From an uncultured Eubacterium sp. (GTDB taxonomy: Bacteria; Bacillota; Clostridia; Oscillospirales; Acutalibacteraceae), in assembly GCF_945980375.1 (NCBI RefSeq), contig NZ_CAMFQO010000005.1, positions 1 to 64,000 on the forward strand: DNA of 64,000 nt. The letters are read 5' to 3'. The notes beneath the pieces were generated by a model. It worked only from the letters and a program-made list of their open reading frames with translations. It had not been told where the DNA came from and did not search any database. This document shows positions 15,857 to 23,752 of this stretch, one piece after another. The translations under genes and the position numbers were made by a program. How positions within the stretch are numbered: the first letter of the stretch is position 1; each line of letters begins with the position of its first letter.

Positions 15857-16138
15857 AAATAACAACCGCCATACTTGGTGGTTGTTTTTTGTTATGGAGA
15901 TGAGCAGCGTAATCGAAACCGCCTTCTATCAATGCGGAACAACCGCACTGCGCAGAGCGAAGCTCGTTGCGGAGTGCGATTACCGCCATCTCCACCAAAA
16001 TAACAACCGCCATACTTGGTGGTTGTTTTTTGTTATGGAGATGAGCAGCGTAATCGAAACCGCCTTCTATCAATGCGGAACAACCGCACTGCGCAGAGCG
16101 AAGCTCGTTGCAGAGTGCGATTACCGCCATCTCCACCA
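15837..16138 (+). repeat. two 141-bp tandem units plus terminal core, each rebuilding the tmRNA 3' end
   Basis: GATTACCGCCATCTCCACCA occurs at 15837, 15978 and 16119, exactly 141 bp apart. The intervening units differ by a single base that I can see (GTTGCGGAG vs GTTGCAGAG). Each unit contains a hairpin AACAACCGCCA/TTGGTGGTTGTT with a T-run, an inverted copy of the tmRNA T-arm and acceptor (TATGGAGATGAGCAGCGTAATCGAAACCGC region), and a second GC-rich hairpin CGCACT...AGTGCG. The direct repeat starts within the T-loop, the usual crossover site of tmRNA-targeting integrases. Confidence 0.8.
15857..15897 (+). terminator. terminator-like hairpin after tmRNA (copied in the second unit at 15998-16038)
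   Basis: Stem AACAACCGCCA/TTGGTGGTTGTT followed by TTTTTGTT, 7 bp after the CCA end of ssrA. Confidence 0.6.
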
Positions 16139-16177
16139 CGTCGTCACAAGTTACGTATCGCTTGTGACGATTTTTAT
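16139..16177 (+). terminator. terminator after the last tmRNA-end copy
   Basis: CGTCACAAG...CTTGTGACG with an ACGTAT-containing loop, then ATTTTTATTTTT. It may be the original ssrA terminator, displaced by the 141-bp units. Confidence 0.65.
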
Positions 16178-16614
16178 TTTTAATAAAAAATCATCACGCA
16201 CTCACTCCACTGCTCCTCCTTTCCCCAAAAAGTCTTTGACTTTTCGGGGACCCCGATGGACAATAACATAATGTATAATAAAAAGAAAACAGCCCGTCTG
16301 ACTGTTTTCAAAGTGTTTTATTAATGCTTGCATTTGCAAAAAATTGCAATCATTGCTTATCAGCGCTTTCGTTCCCATACACATCAATCCTGTAAAAAAT
16401 ATCAACGACCGATAACTCAAAATTATAATTCATAAAAACAATATACATATGAAAATATTCATTTTTATTGACAAGAACAATATAAACAAATATCAAATAA
16501 TTATGAAATTTTGAAATAAAAGTTAAAGCTAAGTCTGCATTTGAGCAAACTTGCTTTTTGTTGTTAAAATGAATGTAAGCAAATTCAGCTAATTACACAT
16601 TTTTTGAAGAAGTT
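16178..16614. other. non-coding AT-rich stretch with two hairpins
   Basis: Holds a palindrome CCCCAAAAAGTC/GACTTTTCGGGG at 16223-16249 and GAAAACAG/CTGTTTTC near 16284-16308. The minus-strand ORF 16202-16420 reads across these and has no family features, so I see no gene here. The second hairpin could terminate transcription from either side. Confidence 0.45.
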
Positions 16615-17277
16615 TTAGTCTATGTACATTTTTATCTTGTCACAGTGGTCAGCCAATGACTTGTCTGCTTCATTAAATTCTTCTGTAAAGGATTGTAAGC
16701 TTCCGGTTGGATTAATTACCAAGTTTGAAAAATCATTATATTCGTCATACAATGCCAATAATGCTTTATAAGCATCTTTATGTTTTGATGGTGGATTTTT
16801 CATTTCTTTCATCATATTAAGAATGCTTTTTTGTTTGATTTGGATATTGGCTACCTTTTCTGTAAAATCTTTATCGTTATATAGGTTATCCAGTGAGTCG
16901 TTGAAATCTTCGTTAAATTCGTTATTTTCCTTTGTGTATTTGTCAGTATCTTCACTAGTTTCTTTAAAAATAGTATTATACCATACATCATGTATCAAAT
17001 TGCCACATTCTTCTGCTTCAATACCACTTGATATTATTTCATAACATATTGCATTTAGATTTTGCTGGTATGTATATGATTTATATTGGTTGACACCAAC
17101 CCAAATCAGTAATGCTGCAATCACCAATATCACTAATACTACAATTGGATTTTTCTTTTTTTTAGACTTCTCAGCATAAATGTTTTCATATTTAATTATA
17201 GGACAACCACAGTTAACGCACTTATTGGCATTATCACTGATTTCTTTTCCGCATTCAGGACAATTGATTAATGCCAC
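16615..17277 (-). CDS. zinc-ribbon, single-TM protein, partner of nucleotidyltransferase-like gene
   Basis: 220 residues. Zinc ribbon at the very N-terminus (INCPECGKEISDNANKCVNCGCPI), a Lys-rich linker (KSKKKKNP), one TM helix (IVVLVILVIAALLIWVGV) and a ~150-residue acidic, helical domain predicted outside the membrane (QNLNAICYEIISSGIEAEECGNLIHDVWYNTIF...). The start has AAAGGAG 8 nt upstream. It is the second gene of a two-gene operon, 14 bp after 17292-17960. Cytoplasmic zinc ribbon plus a helical exterior is common among clostridial hypothetical proteins. Function unknown; pairing with an NTase-fold protein is the main clue. Confidence 0.72.
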   Translation of the reverse strand: MALINCPECGKEISDNANKCVNCGCPIIKYENIYAEKSKKKKNPIVVLVILVIAALLIWVGVNQYKSYTYQQNLNAICYEIISSGIEAEECGNLIHDVWYNTIFKETSEDTDKYTKENNEFNEDFNDSLDNLYNDKDFTEKVANIQIKQKSILNMMKEMKNPPSKHKDAYKALLALYDEYNDFSNLVINPTGSLQSFTEEFNEADKSLADHCDKIKMYID

Positions 17278-17291
17278 AATAACATCTCCTT

Positions 17292-17960
17292 TTAATCTTC
17301 ATCATCTTCCCATTGCTGAATCCAATTATAAACATTATGAATTGATTCAAGATAAAGAACGAATGACTTCTTGTTTTTATCTTTATTTTTGTTTTTTAAT
17401 TTAAGATATTCGTCCCTTATCCAATTCCAGCCATTTTCATATTCACGTATTATATTAAGTTTCCAATCAATATTCTGAGAAGGCTTTCTTAATTCAAAAG
17501 AATATTTACCATTTTTCCAGTTCTTAAGATAGTAATAACCATCATCAGGATCATCACTTGCATAGTAGATGATTGCTAAATCACAACCATATGTTCTTTT
17601 TTTAGTCTTTCTATCTATACAAGCAAAAGTCAGTGCAGAAGTAGAATCTTCAGGGCAATTAAATCTTGTGCCTTTAACCGCCTTGTTAAAAGCATTCATG
17701 AAATCTTTGTTTACAACATCAGGCAAGTATTTATAACCATGTTCAGGAGGCTCAATTATAAGATTATAGTCAAAATCGTAACCTTTATTACCACCCTTGA
17801 TCCGTGTAATCAAGTGTCTTCGACCACTGCCAATCAATTCAAAATAAAATGGAGTTTCATATTTTTCTTCCATAATTATTTGAGCTCTTTTGATAACGGA
17901 TTCGATTTCGTTTTTTACTGGGCTATATTCAGCGCGAGTCACATATTCGTATTTTTGCAT
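17292..17960 (-). CDS. putative nucleotidyltransferase-fold protein
   Basis: 222 residues. Residues ~40-70 read FELIGSGRRHLITRIKGGNKGYDFDYNLII, which fits the pol-beta-type NTase pattern GS...DxD, and a third acidic candidate follows at ~127 (YGCDLAIIYY). The family seems to be an uncharacterised set of small bacterial proteins with GS-(K/R)RN/HL...NKG(F/Y)DxDY. It is shorter than typical CD-NTases and lacks a recognisable OAS-type C-terminal domain. First gene of an AT-rich operon with the zinc-ribbon TM gene, placed close to the tmRNA 3' end, a frequent integration hotspot. AGGAGG-like site (aggaggttttt) precedes the ATG. Confidence 0.6.
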   Translation of the reverse strand: MQKYEYVTRAEYSPVKNEIESVIKRAQIIMEEKYETPFYFELIGSGRRHLITRIKGGNKGYDFDYNLIIEPPEHGYKYLPDVVNKDFMNAFNKAVKGTRFNCPEDSTSALTFACIDRKTKKRTYGCDLAIIYYASDDPDDGYYYLKNWKNGKYSFELRKPSQNIDWKLNIIREYENGWNWIRDEYLKLKNKNKDKNKKSFVLYLESIHNVYNWIQQWEDDED

Positions 17961-18125
17961 AAAAACCTCCTATAACCCCAAACCGTCCAATTAGTATCAT
18001 TACTAAATCATATCAGTATAACATAATTTTTGATTTTGTCAATATGATAAATTCATTTTATTTATAGTTTGTAACACATCTATTGTAAACCTATACTAAA
18101 AACATTTCTGTTTATATCATTTTTA

Positions 18126-18154
18126 TTGACAACAACTCGCTAACAAAATATTAT
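18126..18154 (+). promoter_or_regulatory. promoter of protein tyrosine phosphatase gene
   Basis: TTGACA, 17-nt spacer, TATTAT. The -10 ends 7 nt before the ATG at 18161, so the mRNA may be leaderless. Confidence 0.55.
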
Positions 18155-18160
18155 ATAGTT

Positions 18161-18622
18161 ATGATTAAAATTATGTTTGTGTGCCACGGGAACATTTGCC
18201 GTTCGCCGATGGCTGAATTTGTGTTAAAGGATATGGTTAGGCGCAGAGGCTTGGAAAAGGATTTTGTAATTGTCTCCTCTGCTACCAGCACGGAAGAAAT
18301 ATGGAACGGTGTGGGCAATCCCGTTTATCCTCCTGCAAGGGCTGTTCTTGAAGCTCACGGTATTAACCCAAGCGGTAAAAGAGCCGTTCAGTTGAAAGCG
18401 AGCGACTATGATAAGTATGATTTGTTCATCGGTATGGACAGTGCCAACATTCGCAATATGACGCGTATTCTCGGCGGAGATAAGGACAACAAAATCCATA
18501 AGCTGATGGAATACACAGGCAGTAGTGCAGATGTTTCGGACCCTTGGTACACCCGTGACTTTGACAGGTGCTACAAGGACATCTATGCCGGCTGCGAAGC
18601 GTTGCTGAACAGCTTAATATAA
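18161..18622 (+). CDS. low-molecular-weight protein-tyrosine phosphatase
   Basis: 153 residues, the family's usual size. P-loop VCHGNICRSPMAEFV holds the nucleophilic Cys and Arg (CX5R), and DPWYTRDFDRCY holds the general-acid Asp with the two-residue DP signature. It dephosphorylates tyrosine on proteins, in Firmicutes often within capsule or stress control. No tyrosine kinase is adjacent. No Shine-Dalgarno lies before ATG 18161 and the -10 box is 7 nt away, in line with a leaderless start; ATG 18173 is the alternative. Followed 33 bp later by a hydrolase gene. Confidence 0.92.
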   Translation: MIKIMFVCHGNICRSPMAEFVLKDMVRRRGLEKDFVIVSSATSTEEIWNGVGNPVYPPARAVLEAHGINPSGKRAVQLKASDYDKYDLFIGMDSANIRNMTRILGGDKDNKIHKLMEYTGSSADVSDPWYTRDFDRCYKDIYAGCEALLNSLI

Positions 18623-18655
18623 TTATTGATTGAAACTACGAAAGGATGAATTTTT

Positions 18656-19414
18656 ATGAAAATTAAACCATTTAAGATAACAAGCGAGGGTAATGCATTA
18701 AGAGGAATAATGCTTAATTGTGATGCGAAAGTGCCTAAAAAGGCAGTCATTTTGTGCCACGGATTTGCAAGCAATATGCTGATTACCTCGCCTTATGCAA
18801 AGGCATTTACAGACGCAGGATATACTGTAATTATGTTTGATTTTTGTATGTCAGGCAGTGGAATTTCCGGTGGCAATAGTGTAAATATGAGCGTACAGAC
18901 TCAAAAGAAAAATCTTTTTGATGTGCTTGAATATGCGAAAAATCTTGATTTTGTTGACAACAATCACATAACCCTTTGCGGTTGCAGTCAGGGTGGACTT
19001 GTATGCTCGTTAGTAGCGGCCGAAAAAGAGGATGAAATTGAGAGGCTGATTATGTATTATCCCGCCCTTTGTATTCCCGATGATTCAAGACGCGGATGTG
19101 TAATCGGAACAAAGATTGACCCAAACAATGTGCCTGACAGCTTTTACGGTGTTTTTGTCAAGCTCGGCAAAAAGTATGTTGAGGATGCAAGAGCACTTGA
19201 CCCTTATGAGCAGATTTGCACCTTCAAAAAGCCTGTTTTGATTATTCACGGAATTGAGGACAAGCTCGTTAAGATTGAATATTCAAGAAAAGCGAATGAG
19301 AGATATGAAAATTGCGAATTGATTGAGGTTCACGGAGACCACGGATTTATCCTAAAGGGCTTAAAAGCCGGCAAGAAAGCAACTGCAAAATATTTGAAGG
19401 ATTTGGCTTTTTAA
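18656..19414 (+). CDS. alpha/beta hydrolase
   Basis: 252 residues, cytoplasmic. Oxyanion region LCHGFASNMLI, nucleophile elbow GCSQGG, acidic residue in IHGIEDKLV and catalytic His in VHGDHGF give a complete Ser-Asp-His triad. Probably an esterase or acyl hydrolase; substrate unknown. GAAAGGATG ribosome site precedes the ATG. Likely co-transcribed with the phosphatase upstream and the YaiI-type gene 6 bp downstream. Confidence 0.88.
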   Translation: MKIKPFKITSEGNALRGIMLNCDAKVPKKAVILCHGFASNMLITSPYAKAFTDAGYTVIMFDFCMSGSGISGGNSVNMSVQTQKKNLFDVLEYAKNLDFVDNNHITLCGCSQGGLVCSLVAAEKEDEIERLIMYYPALCIPDDSRRGCVIGTKIDPNNVPDSFYGVFVKLGKKYVEDARALDPYEQICTFKKPVLIIHGIEDKLVKIEYSRKANERYENCELIEVHGDHGFILKGLKAGKKATAKYLKDLAF

Positions 19415-19420
19415 TGTGCT

Positions 19421-19876
19421 ATGAAAATTTTAATTGATGCAGACGGTTGCCCTGTTGTAAAGCAGACAATCGAGATAGCAAAAGAGAAACAAATTGAGGT
19501 TATGGTGTTTTGCGACACAAGCCACATTATAAACAGTGATTACGCAAAAACCGTAACCGTTTCAAAGGGTGCTGACAGTGTTGATTTTGCACTTGTTAAT
19601 CAGGTCAGCCGAGGAGATATTGTTGTCACGCAGGACTACGGACTCTCTGCAATGGTGCTTTCAAAAGGCGGTAAACCAATCACTCAAAATGGGCTGATAA
19701 TAAATGACAGCAACCTAACAATGCTACTTACAACACGCCACGAATCAAAGAAAGCAAGAATGGCAGGTGCCCACCTAAAAGGCCCAAAGAAAAGAACCAA
19801 TGAAAACGACAAAGCCTACAACGAAATCCTAAATAAACTAACCAAAAAGAAACGAGCAGAAATATTATCAATGTAA
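19421..19876 (+). CDS. YaiI/YqxD family (DUF188) protein
   Basis: 151 residues. Begins ILIDADGCPVVKQTIEIAKE and continues GADSVDFALVNQVSRGDIVVTQDYGLSAMVLSKGG, the hallmark of the YaiI/YqxD family, which has a PIN-like nuclease fold. The C-terminal tail RMAGAHLKGPKKRTNENDK is also typical. Biochemical role not established in the family. It lies 6 bp after the hydrolase. Confidence 0.92.
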   Translation: MKILIDADGCPVVKQTIEIAKEKQIEVMVFCDTSHIINSDYAKTVTVSKGADSVDFALVNQVSRGDIVVTQDYGLSAMVLSKGGKPITQNGLIINDSNLTMLLTTRHESKKARMAGAHLKGPKKRTNENDKAYNEILNKLTKKKRAEILSM

Positions 19877-20138
19877 GACAAGCAGTAATTATAAAGTCAA
19901 AATAAGCTCTCTTTGCGATGGGAGTTTTCTTTTGCACTATTTCAGGTGCAGAAAATTATATTATGGAAAAATAGTAAAAGCCGACAGGTAGAAATATTCA
20001 TAATTTTGGTGTATAATAGGAAATTAAAAGAAAGACAAATTTTGAATTTGCAAAGATCATTTCTCATAAAAGGAAAGTATGACTTGATGGCATGTAACTG
20101 TTCACGCAATTTTGTCATTGAGAGGAATTTCAGATTGT

Positions 20139-21335
20139 ATGGAAATAAAAAACTACAAAAAGACACTGATTACATGTTATATAGGATTTATTACGCAGGC
20201 AATTGTTGCAAATTTTACGCCGCTTCTGTTTTTGCGATTTCATGCCGAGTTTAACATACCGATTGCGCAAATCGCCCTGATTTCCACTGTTTTTTACATT
20301 GTTCAAATTCTTGTGGATGTATTTTGCGCCAAATTTGTTGATCGGATCGGATATCGAAAATGTGTGGTTGCATCGCAAATTACTTCTGCCGTGGGCTTGA
20401 TTTCATTGGCTTTTTTGCCAAGCCTTCTGCCAACCCGCCTTTTGGGAATTCTGATCAGTGTTGTGATCTACGCTGTAGGAAGCGGACTGATTGAGGTTTT
20501 GGTCAGTCCTATTGTGGAGGCCTGTCCGTTTGAAAATAAAGGCAGCGTGATGAGCCTGCTTCATTCCTTTTATTGTTGGGGCGTGGTGGGCGTTGTTTTT
20601 GTCTCAACGTTGTTTTTTTCGCTGTTTGGTATTGAAAACTGGCGTATCATGGCCTGCCTGTGGGCGATCGTTCCGTTCATCAATGCATACAATTTTTCAA
20701 TATGCCCAATTGAGCGTTTAGCGGAGGAAGGCAAAGGAATGACGCCGAAAGAGCTGTTGAGTAAGCCCGCCTTTTGGGTTTTTATCCTTTTGATGATCGG
20801 CGCAGGTGCAAGCGAAGCATCCATGGCACAATGGGCGTCTGCTTTTGTTGAATCTGCTCTGGGGTTTTCAAAGAGCATCGGGGACTTGATCGGCCCTTGT
20901 ATGTTTGCGGCAACTATGGGCCTCAGCCGACTCCTGTACGGCAAATTCGGTCATAAAATAAAATTGCTGAACTTTATGCTGGGTTCCGGAGCTCTGTGCT
21001 TGATATGTTATTTGATGACAGCTATCTCCTCTCGGCCGATCTTCGGACTGCTGGGCTGTATTCTCTGCGGATTTTCTGTGGGGATCATGTGGCCGGGTTC
21101 GATCAGCATTTCTTCAGCCCGGATGCCCATGGGTGGAACAGCCCTGTTTGCCTTGCTTGCTATGGGCGGAGATCTGGGGGCATCTATTGGTCCGAGCGTC
21201 ATCGGCATCTTTACGCAGAATGCAAATGATAATATGAAAGCCGGAATGCTTGCGGGAATCGTTTTTCCTATACTGTTGATCGTTGCGATTTGCATTATAA
21301 AATTCTTCATCCCATCAAGCAAGCACGACACTTAG
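20139..21335 (+). CDS. MFS transporter
   Basis: About 398 residues with twelve hydrophobic segments. The A-like motif DVFCAKFVDRIGYRKCVV lies between TM2 and TM3, and GFSVGIMWPGSISISSARMP in the second half resembles FucP/sugar-type MFS carriers. Substrate unknown. The start is uncertain: ATG 20139 gives MEIKNYKKTLITCY, while TTG codons at 20112/20118 are alternatives, and no ideal ribosome site is seen. Codon use (many ATC, CTG, GGC, CGG) and higher GC differ from the neighbours, suggesting later acquisition. It ends at a terminator-like hairpin shared with the convergent glycosyltransferase. Confidence 0.85.
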   Translation: MEIKNYKKTLITCYIGFITQAIVANFTPLLFLRFHAEFNIPIAQIALISTVFYIVQILVDVFCAKFVDRIGYRKCVVASQITSAVGLISLAFLPSLLPTRLLGILISVVIYAVGSGLIEVLVSPIVEACPFENKGSVMSLLHSFYCWGVVGVVFVSTLFFSLFGIENWRIMACLWAIVPFINAYNFSICPIERLAEEGKGMTPKELLSKPAFWVFILLMIGAGASEASMAQWASAFVESALGFSKSIGDLIGPCMFAATMGLSRLLYGKFGHKIKLLNFMLGSGALCLICYLMTAISSRPIFGLLGCILCGFSVGIMWPGSISISSARMPMGGTALFALLAMGGDLGASIGPSVIGIFTQNANDNMKAGMLAGIVFPILLIVAICIIKFFIPSSKHDT

Positions 21336-21387
21336 TCCCTGCGTTTTCATCGACAACCTTTGGTTTGTCAAACTAACTCTAAATAAA

Positions 21388-21423
21388 CAAAGACTGCTTA
21401 CTTCGTGTAGGCGGTCTCTTTCT
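21388..21423. terminator. bidirectional terminator-like hairpin
   Basis: AGACTGCTTAC/GTAGGCGGTCT (with G-T pairs), flanked by A-rich and T-rich tracts, between convergent MFS and GT4 genes. Confidence 0.5.
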
Positions 21424-22613
21424 TAGTATTCGTACGGCGGGTGAGGGGTGGATTTGAACCTGTCTATTACGATTTGGTATCGCTCACAGGCATTTGCCAC
21501 AGCCTCGTCCCAGCTGATGTAGATGTTGTCTCTTGCTTTTTCACCGACACGGTTGAGCAAATCCTTGTTGTCAATAATACTGTCAATGGTTTTTGCAACA
21601 CTGTGTGCAGATTCAAGACATAAAAAGCCTGTTTCACCGTCGGTAATGCCCTCTGATGCACAGCTGTCTGCTACCACTATTGTTGGTGTTGCAGATGCGG
21701 CTGCCTCACGCACAACAAGACCGTTGGTATCAAATATTGACGGAAACACCTGAACATCGGCTGTTGCGTAGTAGATTTGCAGCTCGTACCTGTCATAAAG
21801 CTGGCCGGTAAAAATGACCTTATCATTCAGTCCGAGCTTGGTGCAATATCGCTTGATTTGAGCTTCCTCGGGACCCATACCAATCATTATCATCCTGAAA
21901 TCCCTGCCGTTTGTTTTTAGTGATTTGCAGGCATCAAGTATGATTTTGATATTCTTATACCACATCATTCTGCCGACAAACAGCAAAACAGGTACATTAG
22001 GCGGTATGCTGTGCTTGCGCCTTATCATTGCACGCATATCATCCGTACATTCAAATTTCGGCAGGTCACAGCCGTTTGGCATAACAACAAAATCACCCTC
22101 GTATCCAACCTTGCGCAGGCTGTCAACGGTGCCGTGGCTGGTAACCCAAACCTCATCTGCACATTTAAGGTTGTTGAGCAAAAAGCCGTAAGCCCTGTGC
22201 CTAATTGCCCAAAGAGGCACGCGCTCTTCAATATCGTACTCATACTTTGTGTGATATGTTAAAATTTGAGGGATACGGTGAAGCCTGTTGATTCTTCTGA
22301 AAAAGTAGCTTGTTGCCATGGGACAATGGCTGTGAAGAATATCAAAATCCTTTGCAATAATGTCAGTAGCAAATTCCTTTTTGAACGGCCAACCTACAGG
22401 ATAGCCCTCGCCAAAGGTGAACAGGCTTTGGTATCTGTAAATCTCGTACGGATACTTATAATCCTCTTGATTCGGATTTTTAGGGGTTACGATAACCGCC
22501 TCGCCGTACTTGTCATTAATTATATCTGCATAGCATTTTGCAACGGTGCTTATTCCGTCTATTGTTGGCGGAAAAGACTCTGTACCTATTGCAATTTTGA
22601 GTTGCTTATTCAT
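21423..22613 (-). CDS. GT4-family glycosyltransferase, diglyceride glucosyltransferase-like
   Basis: About 396 residues, two Rossmann lobes. N-terminal IAIGTESFPPTIDGISTVAKCYAD, then HSHCPMATSYFF and LTYHTKYEYDIEERVP; the C-lobe carries VGRMMWYKNIKIILDACK and the donor-binding FDTNGLVVREAAASATPTIV, in which the usual EX7E start is conserved as E. The pattern resembles clostridial enzymes that transfer glucose to diacylglycerol (glycolipid anchor synthesis). ATG 22613 is 8 nt from AAGGAG; the track ATG 22619 is too close. Single gene. Confidence 0.85.
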   Translation of the reverse strand: MNKQLKIAIGTESFPPTIDGISTVAKCYADIINDKYGEAVIVTPKNPNQEDYKYPYEIYRYQSLFTFGEGYPVGWPFKKEFATDIIAKDFDILHSHCPMATSYFFRRINRLHRIPQILTYHTKYEYDIEERVPLWAIRHRAYGFLLNNLKCADEVWVTSHGTVDSLRKVGYEGDFVVMPNGCDLPKFECTDDMRAMIRRKHSIPPNVPVLLFVGRMMWYKNIKIILDACKSLKTNGRDFRMIMIGMGPEEAQIKRYCTKLGLNDKVIFTGQLYDRYELQIYYATADVQVFPSIFDTNGLVVREAAASATPTIVVADSCASEGITDGETGFLCLESAHSVAKTIDSIIDNKDLLNRVGEKARDNIYISWDEAVANACERYQIVIDRFKSTPHPPYEY

Positions 22614-22684
22614 ATACATTACTCCTTGTCGCCATTATATCACAGCGAAAATCATAAGTAAACCAATTTATTTTTAATCTGTTC

Positions 22685-22713
22685 TTGATTAATGCTAAAA
22701 TGTATTATATAAT
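22685..22713 (+). promoter_or_regulatory. promoter of hprK cluster
   Basis: TTGATT, 17-nt spacer, perfect TATAAT. It starts the plus-strand run of carbon-control and envelope genes. Confidence 0.7.
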
Positions 22714-22746
22714 AAAAATGATTAAGCTTTTATGAGGTGTAAAGCT

Positions 22747-23715
22747 ATGGCTGAAAAATACTATATAACCTTAAAAAAGATTATTGAGGACAATAATCTT
22801 GAGATAGTTTATATCCCAATGTCTGCCGACGAAATCCACATTACCACAAATGAGGTTAACCGTCCCGGCATTCAGCTTGCGGGATATACTGATTATTTTG
22901 ATCCTCTTCGTGTGCAAATACTCGGCTGGACAGAGCTTAGCTTTTTGCAGAATATGTCGGATATCGAAAGAGAAAGAGCACTTGGATATTGGCTCAGCCT
23001 TCATCCTGCGGCAGCAGTTGTAACAAGGGGTCTTGATATTCCTGATTATTTTGTGGATGCCTGTGCAAAATATGAGGTTCCGTTGCTTAAAACCTCAAGG
23101 GAAACCTCACCGTTTTTGGCATCTCTTATTGCACAGCTTAACCGTGAGCTTGCCCCGAGAATAACCCGACACGGCGTTCTTGTTGAGGTTTACGGTGAGG
23201 GTGTTCTTATCGTAGGCGAAAGCGGTGCCGGCAAGAGCGAAACGGCTATCGAGCTTATCAAAAGAGGTCACAGACTTATTGCCGATGACGCTGTTGAAAT
23301 TCGCAAGCTTGGTGACAACACTCTTGAGGGCTCGTCTCCGAGCAACATACGTCACTTCATTGAACTCAGAGGCATTGGCATTATCAACGCAGGCCGTATC
23401 TTCGGTATGGGTGCGGTTAAGCCAAATGAAAAAATTGATATGGTAATTCAGCTTGAGGAATGGGATGCCACAAAGGCTTATGACCGTTTGGGCATAGATA
23501 ATGAGTACACAAAGCTTTTGGATGTTAAGGTACCTGTTATAACCGTGCCTATCACACCGGGCAGAAACCTTGCAGTCATTGTGGAAACAGCGGCAATGAA
23601 CAACCGTCAAAAGAAGATGGGCTACAACGGTGCAAAGGAGCTTATGCAGGGTCTTGGCATTGATGACTTGGAGCCGACGGAAAAAGAGCTTGATTTGTGG
23701 ACTCATAACGAATAA
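22747..23715 (+). CDS. hprK: HPr kinase/phosphorylase
   Basis: 322 residues. The N-terminal DRTGG-like domain (NRPGIQLAGYTDYFDPLRVQILG) is followed by the P-loop GESGAGKSETAIELIKRGH, the acidic DDAVEI, the HPr-K signature IELRGIGIINAGRIFGMGAV and the C-terminal ITVPITPGRNLAVIVETAAMN. It phosphorylates HPr on Ser46 and reverses this, controlling catabolite repression. ATG 22747 is chosen because GAGGTG is 7 nt upstream; the track ATG at 22732 overlaps that site. ROK kinase follows 37 bp later. Confidence 0.96.
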   Translation: MAEKYYITLKKIIEDNNLEIVYIPMSADEIHITTNEVNRPGIQLAGYTDYFDPLRVQILGWTELSFLQNMSDIERERALGYWLSLHPAAAVVTRGLDIPDYFVDACAKYEVPLLKTSRETSPFLASLIAQLNRELAPRITRHGVLVEVYGEGVLIVGESGAGKSETAIELIKRGHRLIADDAVEIRKLGDNTLEGSSPSNIRHFIELRGIGIINAGRIFGMGAVKPNEKIDMVIQLEEWDATKAYDRLGIDNEYTKLLDVKVPVITVPITPGRNLAVIVETAAMNNRQKKMGYNGAKELMQGLGIDDLEPTEKELDLWTHNE

Positions 23716-23752
23716 TAAAATTGGTAAATTAAAAACAAAGGGGAATATTATT

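Noticed and set aside
15792-16271. ORFs on both strands (15792-16139 -, 15882-16271 +) with internally repeated peptides
   Set aside because: They are translations of the 141-bp repeat units and the tmRNA end; no ribosome site and the repeats follow DNA copies exactly.
16202-16420. 72-aa minus-strand ORF after the tmRNA units
   Set aside because: It crosses two hairpins, no ribosome site, no recognisable domain.
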